Origin: Romanomermis culicivorax
Taxonomy: Eukaryota > Nematoda > Enoplea > Mermithida > Mermithidae
Length of the DNA: 64,000 bases
Direction: 5' to 3'
NCBI GenBank assembly: GCA_963922205.1
Contig: CAWUHX010000004.1
Location: 2,604,001 to 2,668,000 of the forward strand
Part shown: piece by piece, positions 35,889-49,700 of the stretch
Position numbering within the stretch: the first letter of the stretch is position 1
How the letters are laid out: each line of letters opens with the position of its first letter
Notes under the pieces: model-generated
What the model saw: the letters and a program-made list of their open reading frames with translations, nothing else
Databases searched by the model: none
What the model was told of the DNA's origin: nothing
Position numbers and translations under genes: made by a program

Positions 35889-36917
35889 GATTGTGCATCA
35901 CTATAGCCACCATCACACTAGAGCCACCGTCTCACTATAGCCACCATATCACTACAACCACCACCTCACTATAGCTAATGTATCAAAATAGCCACCAAAA
36001 TCTCACTAGAGCCACCATGACGCATAATAATGATCTCTCTACAGCCACCTGTGTCGCATATTTAAAGGTACCATTACAGCTAATGTCTCAATACAGCCAC
36101 TAGGAACAACCCATAAATTGCAGTATTATAAACAACTTGTACGTGATACTTGCATTGGCATTACATAATGGGCTTTTAAGTATGAGTGTGCGGCAATGAG
36201 TACAGATGCAGCACATTTCATGCCATTTAGAAAAATATCATTGTTGCACGGGGGAGAGCCTCGTCACCTCATTTGCATAAGCTTCGTGCTAAACATAAGG
36301 AGGTCATGTTAACTGCTAAGTGTTGAATAAAAACTTGAAGACCCCAAAATTTTGTACAAGCATTACAAAGACAAAAAGAATTTTTGGGCGGCTGTTTTCG
36401 TATTAACTCAGTTCATGGAACCAAAAATGTTAGTTTGTTCCACAAATGTTGATGGTGACTTGCACTATCTGTTTCACAAAAATCTCAAAAACGACTTGAT
36501 GATAATTCTTTGAGCGAATATTAACTAATGTGTCCCAAAAGGAAGATTCGAAAATGTTCACTGTGCTATAATAAATGACCAAGATAATGATCAAATGGTT
36601 CGAAATCGGTCACTTTTTGCGTCATGTAGCGCATTTGATGGGTTAACAGTTATTTTTGCGAAAATAAACGGATAATTTCGCACAAAATATTTAGTGTGCA
36701 GAAAAACAAGTAATTTCCTGCATTATCTCTTGAGTGGCTCTTCAGAGACATTGGCTATAGTGACACTTTTGGTATGTGACATTGGTGGCTGTAGCGAGAT
36801 CATTATTATGCATCGTGCTGGCTCTAGTGAGATTTTGGTGGCTATTAGCTGTAGTGAAATGGTAGCTGTAGTGATATGGTGGCTATAGTGATACAGTGGC
36901 TATAGTGAGACGGGCCT
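35889..36917. mobile_element. Foldback element D, copy 1, with 8-bp duplication
   Basis: GTTCAGAG lies on both sides (35881-35888 and 36918-36925). The left arm (to about 36105) consists of TCACTATAGCCACCA-type units, the right arm (36720-36915) of the inverse TGGTGGCTATAGTGA. The roughly 600-bp core has no recognised gene. Confidence 0.85.
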
Positions 36918-36925
36918 GTTCAGAG

Positions 36926-38597
36926 TATACAGTTGGAGACCCTCTTTCATTAGTAAGACTTGGAATGTTACAGACCCTTATGAATTTTTCACAGCAATGT
37001 TTCACTCTTGAAAATCCTCAAAATGATTCACCTTATCGATAATGTTTTCACTATGTATTCCAAATTATGCAGTTTTGTTTCCATCACACCCGTCCATCAT
37101 TTATTATGAACAATTAGTCATTTCCATTATGTGCCGACATTCAATGAAACCAGGAACTTTTCCATAAGCGCCTTATTAGAACTGCAAAGAAGCATAGTTT
37201 TGTCTAATTAGCAATATAAATGTAGATTTTCATTCTGACATCATTTAATTATCCAACTATTCTTCGTCGCACATTACAGGTTTCGAGAGGAAGACGTGAA
37301 AAATTGGAGCACTCATTCAACTTTACCGGATAAATAATGCATTTTTTTATCATATTGGCTCTTGGTTCTGCACTGCTCATGGATGAAAAGTGCCCAAGCG
37401 CTTTTTTAATGCTACCTAACAGGTGAGGAAGCTAGATTTTAGGGATGGGACGGATATCTAGCCCAATAATGTAAATAACCCGGATATCCCGTCTGATGAG
37501 TACAATTTTCCAGTTCCGCATACGGATACGATAAAACAAATTGCCTAGATCCGAATCCAAATCCAATATTGTCTGAGCTTGAGGTTTAGTAAATGAAATT
37601 AAATTCGCCTGACGCATTATTCAAATTTCCGCAAAAAAAATAAATACAACTAAAATGCAAATTATACCTGAGAAACAAGAGTTTTTCAATTCTCACTATG
37701 CATAGAAATCTTAGCTGCGAAAATTAAAATTTTGTGAATTGACTAGCATCTAAATAAATTTTAAAATATTTTAGAAAATTCTTTTCGTATGGAACACAAT
37801 TTCAATTTAATATTATATAGCATATTGAATGGGTGATGGAATCATGAAATATCAAAACCAATAATGGAAGTTTAAATGCGATAAGTTTAGATGAGATATA
37901 TAAAGTTAGAATCCGATTAAAAAATCTTCTTGAAAAGTCACTTTTCGATTGTCTGATAGAGATAGCTCTACGATTATCAGATTTATCATGAGATAATGAA
38001 ATCCAACAGTTTCTAAAAATTAAAATAGCAACTTGCTAATGGCTAATATTTTCTATAGTCTAGGTGAATCGTTTCTGAATCTTTTTATGCAAATTTTTTT
38101 GTGGAAATGACATCCTGACTGCATTTTTATTATCAACTGGAATGAATGAATTTTTACCAACTTGAAGGGAAAACAAATTTTTCAATCATGTTTACGTTCC
38201 GTAATCTTACTTCATTTCCATTTTTGGATAGTCTGAGCTACTTTTCTTAGCACCTTTAACTGAAGATAGTTATAAACTGAATGTTGTTTTTTCTAAAATT
38301 GCCTTTTCTGGTTATAATATTGTTGTTTTTTTTTAACTCCACTTCAAGTATTTCAACGCACGACTTGATTACCTTTTGGTTACAAGAATCTAGAGCAATG
38401 TTCCTCATTCGTTTTTATTTTGGCTTTGTTCTCCCACTAGCAGATGTGGCATCAATTGTTACTTAAGTGCAATATTTTCAATAAGACAAAAATATATTGA
38501 GTCCTAATATTAAAAAATTTGTTCTTATAAAGAAAATGCGAATTTTAAACAATTTACTTTAGAATCTGTACATTAAATATCAGGATTATGTATATGC
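36926..38597. other. No feature recognised
   Basis: A+T-rich, with only small frames and no visible inverted repeats of note. Confidence 0.4.
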
Positions 38598-38800
38598 TAT
38601 AGGCTGTTTTTTCATATATGTACCATTTCCTGCTAATCCGTGTGTGTCACCCAGGACTGGAAATGTATAAACCTACTCAACTAACCCTTACTATTTTTTT
38701 GAGAAGAATATCCTCAGTAAAAAGTCATATATACATATGTGTATGAGCAGGATTCTAAGTTCATTGTGATTTTGAAGAAGCAAATTTCCGGCATCCAGAT
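38598..38800. mobile_element. Degenerate J-family MITE fragment
   Basis: Starts CTATAGGCTGTTTTTTCAT and shares the CTACTCAACTAACCC block with J copies, but the right end is not recognisable. A shorter J end occurs at about 7722-7790 (TATAGTCTGTTTTTCTTGG). Confidence 0.4.
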
Positions 38801-38936
38801 CAGATATATCCAAAAAAATGTATCAGTTCTAGTTTAGTGTACTGAACGTTTAGAAAACTGCGAATAATCCTGCCCTTTTGCACAATCAGACTAGATTGTT
38901 GGAAAAATTTCACCTTTCATCAAAAAATTCTATTGT

Positions 38937-39392
38937 AAGGGCCGTCTTGGTCTTGTGGTTATCGCCTCTGACTGCTAGTCTCAAGAACCAGGTTCAATTC
39001 CTGGTGTAACCTGAAATTTGAATTTCTGGTAGCTGGCCCAGGCAGATACAGCCTTTCATCCTCTCGGGGTAGATAAATTGTGTTGGTGAGCTTGGAACAG
39101 TAGATAAATTGTGTTGGTGAGCTTGGAACTTGGTCTACTCAGCCCAGTTAGCATGTTGGCGATAGTGCGGCAAATGAGAAGGTGGGCCTATTCCATTATG
39201 AGATAGGTAGCAGATCAAGTCCTGCTTGTCAGGCAGATACCACCCTGTGGGATGTGGCCTCAAAAAGGCGGTAAAAAGCACCCGAAGAGTATCTCTCATA
39301 TATAGGATGGGCACTTATATGACCAAACAGTCCTGTGAAGCCTCCTTTCTGGCTGTAGGAAAATGTGTACGTGTACCCGCAAAAATTAAAAG
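38937..39392 (+). mobile_element. Near-complete S1 SINE with 13-bp flanking duplication
   Basis: About 456 bp with tRNA-like head: A box TGGTCTTGTGGTTATCG, B box GGTTCAATTCC. Tail ends in an A-rich stretch. The flanks AAAATTCTATTGT (38924-38936) and AAAATTCCATTGT (39393-39405) differ at one base, as expected for LINE-mediated insertion. An approximately 31-bp unit (GTAGATAAATTGTGTTGG...) is tandemly doubled at 39069-39129. Confidence 0.85.
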
Positions 39393-39714
39393 AAAATTCC
39401 ATTGTCCCATATTTTATGTTTAGATTCAATCGCAAATTTGATTCGGCTATTGTTCAGAAACATCGAAAAATTAAAAACACAAACTCTACTAACAAATCGT
39501 ACAAGCACTATCGAGATTGCTTCTATCCGTACATACCTTGCCCAGTGATTAAACCGCTCGGTTAAAACTGATGATTGTTGATTACAGTACTGGCTTTTGC
39601 TTTATCACAATAAATTTGCTGATCATCAGAGTGGTAGTTCAGTCATACATATTTTACTTGGTACTAGTATGTTATTCTCCCACACCATTTTTTGAATATT
39701 TTACACTTTTTGCC

Positions 39715-40174
39715 TTAGGCTCAGGCTCAGGCTAAGGCTAATGCTTAGGCATAGGCTTATGCTTAGGCTAAGGGTTGGGCTTAGGCTAGGATTAGGCTTA
39801 GACTTAGGCTTAGGCCTACACTTAGGCTTAGGCTTAGGCTTAGGCTTAGGCTTAGGCTTAGGCTTAAGCTTAGGCTTAGGCTTAAGCTTAGGCTTAGGCT
39901 TAGCCTTAGGCTTAGGCTTAGGCTTAGGCTTTGGCTTTGGCTTTGGTTAAGGCTTAGGCTTAGGCTTTGGCTTTGGCTTTGGCTTTGGCTTTGGCTTTCG
40001 CTTTCACTTTCGCTTTGGCTTTGGCTTTGGCTTTGGCTTTGGCTTTGGCTTTGGCTTTGGCTTTGGCTTTGGCTTTGGCTTTGGCTTTGGCTTAGGCTTA
40101 GGTTTAGGCTTAGGCTTAGGCTTAGGCTTAGGCTTTGGCTAAGGCTTTGGCTTAGACTTAGGCTTAGGTTTGGG
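39715..40174 (+). repeat. TTAGGC/TTTGGC hexamer array 1
   Basis: TTAGGC units flank a central block of TTTGGC units (about 39925-40095) with TTTCGC variants. All are in the same strand sense as the arrays at 46.1 and 54.1 kb. The long Leu/Gly and Ser/Gln frames are by-products of the hexamer. Confidence 0.97.
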
Positions 40175-43100
40175 GAAAAAATAAAAAAACAGGGAGTATA
40201 AAACAGGAGTAAAAAACCTAGAAAAAATAAAAAAACTGCGAGTATAGCATACAAGTACCATTTACTTTTAGTGTCAGATGCTTTAGTTCGTGTGGCGGAT
40301 TCAGTGAAATAGACTTTATGCGGTGTGTTTGACTCTGATCGCATACCGATTTTTCAAGCTGGACGAAATTTTTTGTGCTTCAAAATCCAGCAAATTGGCA
40401 TTACTCGATCAGGTTGACATCTGTCCAAAAAAGGTACCTCCTTATTTTTTTCTAAAAATTTATGTGGGTAGTTCTTGGATGCTTTTCATCCCGCTGCTTG
40501 TCCACTTTCCTGGTCTTTCAAGTTGTCATGGTATTGCCATGCAGATTTCTTCGCCTGTTTATAAGTTTTGTATAGATCAGAAAGTTGATGTTGGGAGTAG
40601 TCTTTGGTGTTTTGGTCATTTTTTCCCTCTCTTGTCATGTTCTTGTCGTGTATTGGCCGTGGGTCGGATTTGTTTTCGTTTGTCGTGGCTGGTAGCCTAC
40701 ACTCGCCATCTGTACATTATTCGATCTTCAAGTTGTGATGTATTATTCGGTCATCTCGTTAAATAAATATTAGAATTATCTATTGTCTTTTTTACTTGAC
40801 CTCACCAACAATGATTATCATTCGAGCCATGCATTAGGATTTGATCAATCTCTCTTCGACTATAAAACAATTTTGTATCTAAAAGCATGAGCTTGTCGAG
40901 GTTTGTAGCCATATGCACTGATTTCATTTGCGATTTCCCATTTGCACCGAATTCCAAATGCTTTAGTGTTGCAAGCGATTATGCTTTTGGGCTATGTATA
41001 TAATACAACATGATTATTATGGAATGTAACGGACTCATAAAAAGTTTCGAGACGGTCCTTATAGTCTCAAATCCTCAGTCCATGTGTCCTACTGTAACGA
41101 CCAGTTTTAGAAGTACTTTACTTTATCCTAAAAATGGAGGGTGGTTACCATGGGCAATGGCGCAGTGTACAGTAACAACGGCAATACGAGAAGACAATCG
41201 ACAGCTGCTTCGGTCATTGACAACAAAAAGGGGCAACATGCCTTCGGCTTGTGAATAAAAATGGACTCGGTTTAATTGCTTTGGTATAAAACAGATCCCT
41301 CACAAATAAAAACGGCACAACGCTAGCAAATAAAACGGATTTTAAAAATCTAAATTTGGCATGAACTAACTAAATCATGCTTTGCTTTTCTTTAAATACA
41401 GCTTCTTTGGCCACTCCCTGGGCGTCGCAGGAGGTCTTGCTTCTGTCCATCTTCTTCGGCCAATTGCTGCTTCTTGCTTCATTATTCTTGCTAATTTGGT
41501 CACGCCTTCCAACACTTCCCTGGTACTGTATGCTTTTCATGTCTTTCCTATGCTTGCTTCCTAGGGTGGGCTTAGCCACACCTCTGTGCTTCTGTGCATG
41601 CCTCCGTATCTATTTCTTCTGTGTACACATGTTTTGTGGGACCATCGCTACTGTCCCACTTGAGACTACTGTCTGGCGGGGCTCTTACTTTTTACTGTGT
41701 ACAGGTGTTGTTTACGATTTTTATGAGGAATTTGGGTAGCCGTGGAATGTGTATTTTAGTGTAGGTTCTAGGGGACCAGCTGTCCTTGTGCAAATTAATT
41801 GGGGCGTCTTAATTGGGTCAATAGCGGCTACTGGGGTGTGGAAGGATCAAAATAAGGTACTTCACATAATTTTACAGTAATGTTTGGCTGTGAATCCCGG
41901 ACACCCTTGAGACGATAAATTATGAAATGAAATAATATTTTTAATAAATGAATATCACATACTGTATGCTATATATTTACAGTACTGCATTAGCAGGTAC
42001 ATTACACTACCTATAAAACCAGCCTCACACATACAATTTCTATTATAATCTAGAATATTCATTAATTCTCAAACCTTACCGTTCTTGTGATATTCTCATA
42101 CATAGTCAAGGACATAATGTCTTGATAAACTCTTACAATTTATGATCTCACAAAAAGACTTTTTTCCATGATTCATGCATCCTCGTAGCACATTGATTTG
42201 ATGTTAAATATATTATTTTCCACAGGTTGTGATTTTGAAGAAAAAGCTATCACTCTTTTGAACACAAATGGTTTTACGTATTTCACATTTTAAAACTAGA
42301 GTGTCATAAAGTCTAAACTGCACAGACGAATTCATGGTTCCTACATGCATCACAGTATAATAACTTAATGTCCAACTGCAGCCCCCTGCCTCACGAACGA
42401 TTTGACAAATGTTCGACTCCGTTTCACACCAAATTTTACTCCAGATGTGAAAAGAATTATTTGGTGTAAAAGACTCAGTATCGGTAATGATAGTGAACCT
42501 TTGGTGGCGAAAATTTTCCAACAGTAAGAGTGACTATTGTACTTGAGTGACGAGACGTTATTTCGTGAGTATCTTATCTTTTGTTTCTTCTATGATGTCA
42601 TAGCATGTTCAAAGCTGAGATGTATGAGACTTTGTAACCTTTTATATATTGTTTCTATATTTTTGCTTGCATCCTAGATTTTTTGAAAATCCTAGTAGCA
42701 TTCATTCTGCATAAAATTCAAAATTCACAAAGCTAAAGCATCCCGAAGTCTGGAATTTTATACAACCATAAACTTCCTTGAGGTGGTTTCTAATGATCCT
42801 AACCAGGACAAAAACTTGGCTGACCCCGCAGGCCGAATTGTTTATTTTTATGATTTTAATACCTCGGAATGTAGCGGTAAATTTTTTCCTAAATAAATGT
42901 TGCAAACAAAAGCATAGAGTATGTTTGGTTAATAGTTCAGTGCTCTTTGGAGGTTGATACAGGAAGTATAAAGACTTGGCAGTTTCGTGTAAAAATGTTA
43001 AATTATAAGGAAAAAATTTAATTGTTTTTGTTGCAACTAAAAAAACACTCTGAGAAACTTCTAGAAGCGAAGTTTTGAAGTATTTTGATCCGAATTCTGA

Positions 43101-43626
43101 GCACTTTAATAGAAAAAATTGTGGCTCTGACTCCCTCCCCAAAAATTTCTATACTGTACGCGTATGGACACAATATCCACCTGTGGAACTGGTGGTAATT
43201 ACAATATGATTTAATAATCGACATCAAAAGTTGTTGATATGAATAACCGTAACTAAGTATAAGTCTAATCATCATAAGTAGGACTATAAAGGCATGTTCA
43301 ATTGTCTGGTATAAAAATCAGCTTGGCGGAATTTCCAACGTATTCGCTGGAAGAGTGTCTCTATCCTTGTGACCATGCAACGAAAGATTCAAATTCGATC
43401 TAAGTGATCTACTGAATGTTTGCTGAATACGAAAAAAAATTATACAGTAAAACATGGGTAAAGTTGTGTTTTCTATAAATTAGATTTGTCCATGTGCAGC
43501 ACAAAATAAGGCACCTGAAAAAACGCAGTAAATTGTGAATATAATAGTAAGAAATTGATGCCGATTCGGACGAAAATTTTACAAACACTGCTGAACAACA
43601 ACTTTTTAGGATAACAAAAAGCTTAC
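40175..43626. other. Region expected to hold the receptor tail exon; unassigned
   Basis: Sequence of 40.3-41.9 kb is less A+T-biased and may be an unclassified retroelement relic (AATAAATA at about 40760). A minus-strand frame at 41370-41579 is rich in K, R and S, but neither possible acceptor makes a convincing join to exon i. Confidence 0.35.
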
Positions 43627-43761
43627 ATTAGTTTTTCTAGCTTCTAATCTCGATCGGTAAATGAATTCTCCGAGTGAAATGATGACCGCAACGATGACTC
43701 CGGCAATGAGGATATAAAAAATACCGGCCACTTTACCTTGTGTCAATGAGCTCTGGCCATC
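43627..43761 (-). CDS. Glutamate receptor exon i: M4 helix
   Basis: Forty-five codons in phase 0, acceptor TTCTTCAAG, donor AAT|GTAAGC. It encodes [20 protein letters not shown] and continues through the rest of M4 to [15 protein letters not shown]. No stop precedes the donor, so at least one further exon encodes the cytoplasmic tail; none was identified with confidence at lower coordinates. Confidence 0.94.
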
Positions 43762-46700
43762 CTTGAAGAAAAAAATGAAGTCAAAATTCGGTAATTTTTC
43801 ACATTTATGTGCAATGCTGTACAATCAGATAAAAATCAATTTGATGATTTCCCAAATTTTAATTGTTTGATTTTGGATCAAAATTGATATTTTTTTTTAA
43901 TCTGAATTTGGAATCTTTGTAATTGCTCATTTTTCCACGTTTGACAATGAAGATGTATATTAGGATGATATTCATATGAAGTATCGTTCATATTACATAG
44001 CTGAATGGAAGAATGATTTTTAATGCCATGGAGATGAACAAAGATACAAGCTTATTGCTCATATTTTTCACTCTTTAACTACCCTATTTCTTACTGTAAC
44101 TTAATGTGGGTAGTAATTGAACGCTTTTCATTTGCTGTTATTTTTCTACATTTTTGGTTTTTCTAATTGATGTCGCAGAAAGAATGAGCTCTTCAAAACC
44201 TACCACTAAAAATTAAAAAAATTCTGGGTCAAAATTTTTCATTAAAATGATCCGCATAACTCTTCTTTAATGTCATGCTATTAAATTAAGCCAAATATTT
44301 GTCGTTCATTTGCCTCCAAGCCTTGAAACTTTCTAAAACTTTTCCACCTCTTATGTGTTTCACAGCCACTTTTAATTCCTTTTGCAATGTTGATTGTGAC
44401 ATAACTTTGTTCCAATTCATAGCATGGACAAACTCAATCCATACAAAAATAATCCAATGGATTCGGGTAAGGCGAGTTTTCTGGCCACCTGTCCTTTTCA
44501 ATCAGCCATAGAAAATTGTTGCGACACCATGTCATGGATGCTGCGAAAATGTGACAACTGGCACCATCTTGCTGATAAATTCAATCATTGCCAAAGACTT
44601 TGTTACCAATTGTTTTGGCTACAGGCAAGATTTCCTTGATGTAGACATTGCTTGTTACAGTTTCTTTCTTGATGATGACCAATAGACTGAGGACTTTGGA
44701 ACATGCACCCAACCAAACCATAATGCCGGGTCAAAATTTTCTTTTTTGGTAAATGCCATGTTAGCTTTGGCACGGTCAACTGCCCATATTCAAATATTCT
44801 GTGTTTTTAAATGCCATCCAGCCTGAACCACTTTTCGCCAGGAAACAGAATCTGTTCGGTTTCTGTTTTTGTGAAATTGTTCTTTACCCAGTGGTAAAAT
44901 GTTGAGTATTCTTCGGGCAGAATCCTTTGAAATTATCAGTTTGGGGCCCAACAATCGAGTGGTCACTTTTTTCTTTCCATTCAAAAGTCGTGTTGTCATT
45001 TGCACATTTCTCTTGCATCGAGCAACTCTTTTCCGGCCAGATGATATCTTCAGAATAATAACCCTTTTTCCCTATTGATCATTTTCATCAATTGAAATAG
45101 CACATTCCAATTCATCGACAATTGCCAACACTTCCTTCCCATTATTATGCTTAGAAAGTACCAAATCACGCAGACTTTCGGCTTTCAAGTTCGAATAGTA
45201 ACTTTTTGGATGTCTGGTAACTGTCATACGCAGACACAGCCTTTTATCCTTTCAGGGTGTAGGGGGACCTGTGAGGTGAATAGCTGAACAAGTCCTGCTT
45301 GTCAGGCAGATTTTAGTCTGTGGAATGTGCCTCCACTAAGCAGCAAAAAGGATCCAGAGTGTACCTTTCATGTGGGACTTATACGACCATATAGTCCCGT
45401 AAAGCCTGGCTCTTCAGCTACAGGAACAATGGGTACAGGCATAACTTGCTGTATGGTGATGTCTCAAACTACAAAACATATGGACATTTCCAAAAATTCC
45501 TCAAAAACTGTTTCTATGATTCTCCAATAACTTGACTATTGAATAGCTCTCGAAAATGCTACAAACGTATCAGAACACTTTTTTCCGAATTTTCTTCCAA
45601 AAAAACTTTGAGAAGGAAAATTAGAATGTTGTACAGGAAATATAGGCAAATCGTCCATCGCCTTATTCGATTTTGACCTAACAGAAGTCCTATTGAATCA
45701 ATTTTTCCTTCAAATTCTTGATGCAGCTATTCTATATCGATCGATACCAATTTCATGGTCATCGCTCAATTTTTGAATTTATAAGCAGCAAGCACTGTTC
45801 TCAAAACTCTGGAATCGATATTCCACAGAAAGTGGAACCATTACACATCTGTCTAGTTGTAAACATACTTTTGATGCAACCGCCAGTTTATCGCACTGCT
45901 TTCCACCTTTTTCGTACCACCACTTCTTTTCCAATTTATTTAGTTCGCCAGTTTCTTGTAATTCCAGAATAGCCAAATTGATCCTCGCTCTAAAAAAGGA
46001 GCCTAGAAAATGTGCTAAAAAATTAACGCTTATGAATAGAATCCGGCATTTTTCTGCAATTTTAATACCACGATTCTCGAAATAGGCTTAGACATGGGCT
46101 TAGGCTTTGGTTAAGGTTTACGTTTAGGCTTAGGCTCAGGCCTAGGCTTAGGCTTAGGCTTGGACTTAGGCTTGGGCTTAGGCTTGGCCTTAGGCTTGGG
46201 CTTAGGCATAGGCTCAGGCTCAGGCTTAGGCTTAGGCTTAGGCTTAGGCTTAGGCTTAGGCTTAGGCTTAGGCTTAGGCTTAGGCTTAGGCTTAGGCTTA
46301 GGCTTAGGCTTAGGCTTAGGCTTAGGCTTAGGCTTAGGCTTAGGCTTAGGCTCAGGCTTAGGCTTAGGCTTAGGCTTAGGCTTAGGCTCAGGCTCAGGCT
46401 TAGGCTTAGGCTTAGGCTTAGGCTTAGGCTCAGGCTTAGGCTTAGGCTAAGGCTTAGGCTTAGGCTTAGGCTAAGGCTCAGGCTTAGGCTTAGGCTTAGG
46501 CTTAGGCTTAGGCTAAGGCTCAGGCTTAGGCTTAGGCTCAGGCTCAGGCTTAGGCTTAGGCTAAGGCTTAAGCTTAGGCTTAGGCTTAGGCTTAGGCTTA
46601 GGCTTAGGCCTAGGTTTAGGCTTAGGCCTAGGTTTAGGCTTAGGCCTAGGTTTAGGCTTAGGTCTAGGCTTAGGCTCAGCGTTTGTGATGTAAAATTAAT

Positions 46701-49700
46701 AAAATGTTGTCGTGTAAAATTGTGTCGTCGTGTAAAATTGTACAAAAGGTCCAAAAATTAACCTCAAATCCGATCCGAACGGCGTGGCTACGCCGAAGCC
46801 GACGGAATTCAAATTTTGCGATCCGACTTTCATCGTATTGCAAGGCGGTCGACTGTTAATATAGTCGTTGGTCGTCGCCTCCAATATGAAAGCGTATCGA
46901 CCGCTTTTCGACGCCCGAACTTTTTCGATGCCGTCATCGTAGGTAGAAACCATAACCGGTTGCGGTTGCGAGGTCATGAATAGATACATGCGTTCGTGCA
47001 ATTGGACGGTGGACTCCTGCGCTATTAATTATGCAAATTTTCTGACGAGGCAACGTTTCCAAGAGTGTAGATTTTGAGAATGCAAATGCAATAGTGCATT
47101 TGATAGCCCAAATCAATTGGAGTAGTATTACATCAACTGTTTATCCTTGTGTACATTCTTTAAACAGAAATTTGCATAAATGTGCAAAGCTATAGAAAAT
47201 TAACCTTTACTCGATTAGAAGCGTCAATGGTGGAGGAAAACCTGTAACTAATCACACTTGATACAGCCAGCTAGAAAATGTTTTATGTGGCGGCAATAGA
47301 TTAGAGTAATTATAACTTTTCAAACTCCCCAAAAATCAAAAGTGCGTATTTCAGATGGTTTTATATACGGAATCCGCGAACGACTTTTTGATTTTTTCGT
47401 CGAAACTTAAAAAACAAGTGTAATACTGGAAAAAACGTGTCTGAAATTCCTTATGACTCACCAACAAAATTTTGCATCAGAGTGTTATAAATGGTGACGA
47501 AAAAATCAACTTGACGCGGCCTGAAGATTAATACACGAGAGATCGTCTGGATAACAAAAGAAAAGAAGTCATTAAGATTACAATAAAGGAATCAAGTTAA
47601 TCTTGATTACAAAAGACGTGATCGTCTCGATTACAAAAAAAATAATCATCTCGATGACTAGAAACAAAATTAATCATCTTGTACAAAAAAAGGTAATCGT
47701 CTTGATCTTTTTTCGAAATCAAGATGATAATAATCAGAAAAATCGACCAATCAGAATCGAGGAAGTTAGTATATTTTTGAGGTCAGGGGGCCTTGCGGGG
47801 AACGGGGTCGGGAGGTCTGGATCCTCGGCGGGTTTTCATAGACGCCCAGCTGATTCTCGCTGAACCCCAGCAATTTCTGCTCCCCAGCATTGACCAAAAT
47901 GATGGAGGGAAAATCAAAAAGAAGAAAGTGAAAGATGTCATAAGAATGAAAATGACGTTGCTATTCAAGGAGTAACATTAAAAATTTAGAAAAGCAGGCC
48001 AAGCGAATATTTTCACACATTCGACTAATTTAGATTAAGAACTTGCTGGTTGGATGTTAGAAAACCGTGCTTTTGGTAATCTAGGGAAAAAATTCAATCC
48101 GACTCCCTATCCTGGATGACCCCCAAGAGAAATAATATGCTGTGCATGTATGGTCAGGACTTGCTGGAAGAAGGTACCCTTGTTTTTTATGAGCTATGTA
48201 ATGAAGGAGAAGTCATTTTGCAAAGGGAATCTGATGGAAATGTTGGTCAACCTGCTCAGGAACTTGACAAAAAACGAAAATTCTGATCATTTTTCTAGCA
48301 TACTGCATTTATGTGCAAAAACAAGCATTTTTGATGCATTTCTGAGAAATCTAAATAAATAGAAGTTTTTATAAAAAACGAAGATGTTCATCGGATTTTC
48401 GGTGCGAGATATCCGCTCTTTGCTACACCCTCTGTGAAAATCCTCCAGCAAGACCTGACCTTGAAAATCCACTTGGAAGAATAATCCAGTATGCATAGGC
48501 GTAGGAGGAGGCGTAACGCCTTTAGTTACTCTCAAAAATTTTCACCTGCAAGGATACGCGGAGCTGAACGTTCTCGATTCTGATTGGCCGGTAATCTTGA
48601 TTTTTCTCATCTTGATTTCAAACAAAGTAATCGTGATAAAATAATCAAAATTATTCAAGTCGAAAGATATCGATTTTTCCAAGTCATAATAAATCAGCTA
48701 GCATTGATTTTATTTTCTAATGCCTCCCTATGGAACAAAAATTTGTTCTAAAAAAGTAAATTTTGAGCAATAAATCAAAAATGTTGTGAAAAAACACATA
48801 ATTTAAATAAGATCCGGCTCAAATGAAGCAGTTATCTTAAATTCACGATTATCCAAATATGCACGTTTTTATACTTGGATTTTATGACAAATTCGTTTTC
48901 CATATTTTCAAGTAGGAAAAGTTATTTAGTTGACACTGTTTCAAGATTCGATTTTCTATTTTTATAGTTTTTTAATTGTCTTCGAGCTTGGAAAAAGTCG
49001 GATGATGGGAACTGAAACATGAAAATAGGACGTTTTTCCAAGACTTGGAACCTGGAACTTGAAATTCCAAGCATACATGAGTATGGAGAATTTGGTGAAT
49101 ATTGACCCCCAGCAGATCTTAACTGATCCTCAACAGATTGTTGTTGACCCCAAGCAGGTTAAACCGACCAGTAATTATCGAAAAGTTGCCAAAAGAAAAT
49201 GAGTGAGAGATAAGAACAGAAAGTCGTCGATAACTTTTTAAAGATTTTTCTAAACAAAGCATGTCCTGATTCAAAGCCAAAATCTCAAAATTTTGATCAA
49301 GCAACTAGTTTCACTTATTTGACTATAGCTTATTTAATTTAAAATTTTAGACGCGGGAAAAACTAAAAAAGTAGGTTCGACTTGATACACAATTTTCGAT
49401 CAGTAGAAAACTTATTACTGTGGGGAAATGCTAAGGTTTTTCATTTCAACGAGCAAAAAATGTCTGCTATACCTTGAAAAACAGTTCAGTCGATCCATTA
49501 GCCTGTATACCGTATTTGATTTTGGTTTGCTTCGCCAAATCTTCCGCCGATTCTATCGGCGTGCTCATTTTCTCCAACGTCAAAAATGCAGCCAAATTTG
49601 CGGTGTAAGACGAAACGATGATCATCGTAAAAAACCACCATGCACTGCTGGCTATACGTCCGGATACCGATCTGTGAATTTCCCATTACTTTACAATTAA

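Noticed and set aside
39741-40344. Long open frames of Leu-Gly and Ser-Leu/Ser-Gln repeats at 39.7-40.3 kb and 46.1-46.7 kb, and Arg-Leu repeats at 54.0-54.4 kb
   Set aside because: They are translations of TTAGGC/TTTGGC hexamer arrays, open in several frames and on both strands; no start context or flanking coding signal.
41377-41739. Plus-strand 120-codon hydrophobic frame
   Set aside because: It overlaps an equally open minus-strand frame and has no recognisable domain; the region may be an old retroelement.
42213-43142. Minus-strand frames of 102 and 146 codons at 42213-42521 and 42702-43142
   Set aside because: Composition is plausible, but no motif, splice context or similarity to the receptor tail was seen; probably chance frames.
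46083-46678. A chromosome end or nematode origin inferred from TTAGGC
   Set aside because: The array lies inside a gene with exons on both sides, and the hexamer alone cannot establish the phylum.
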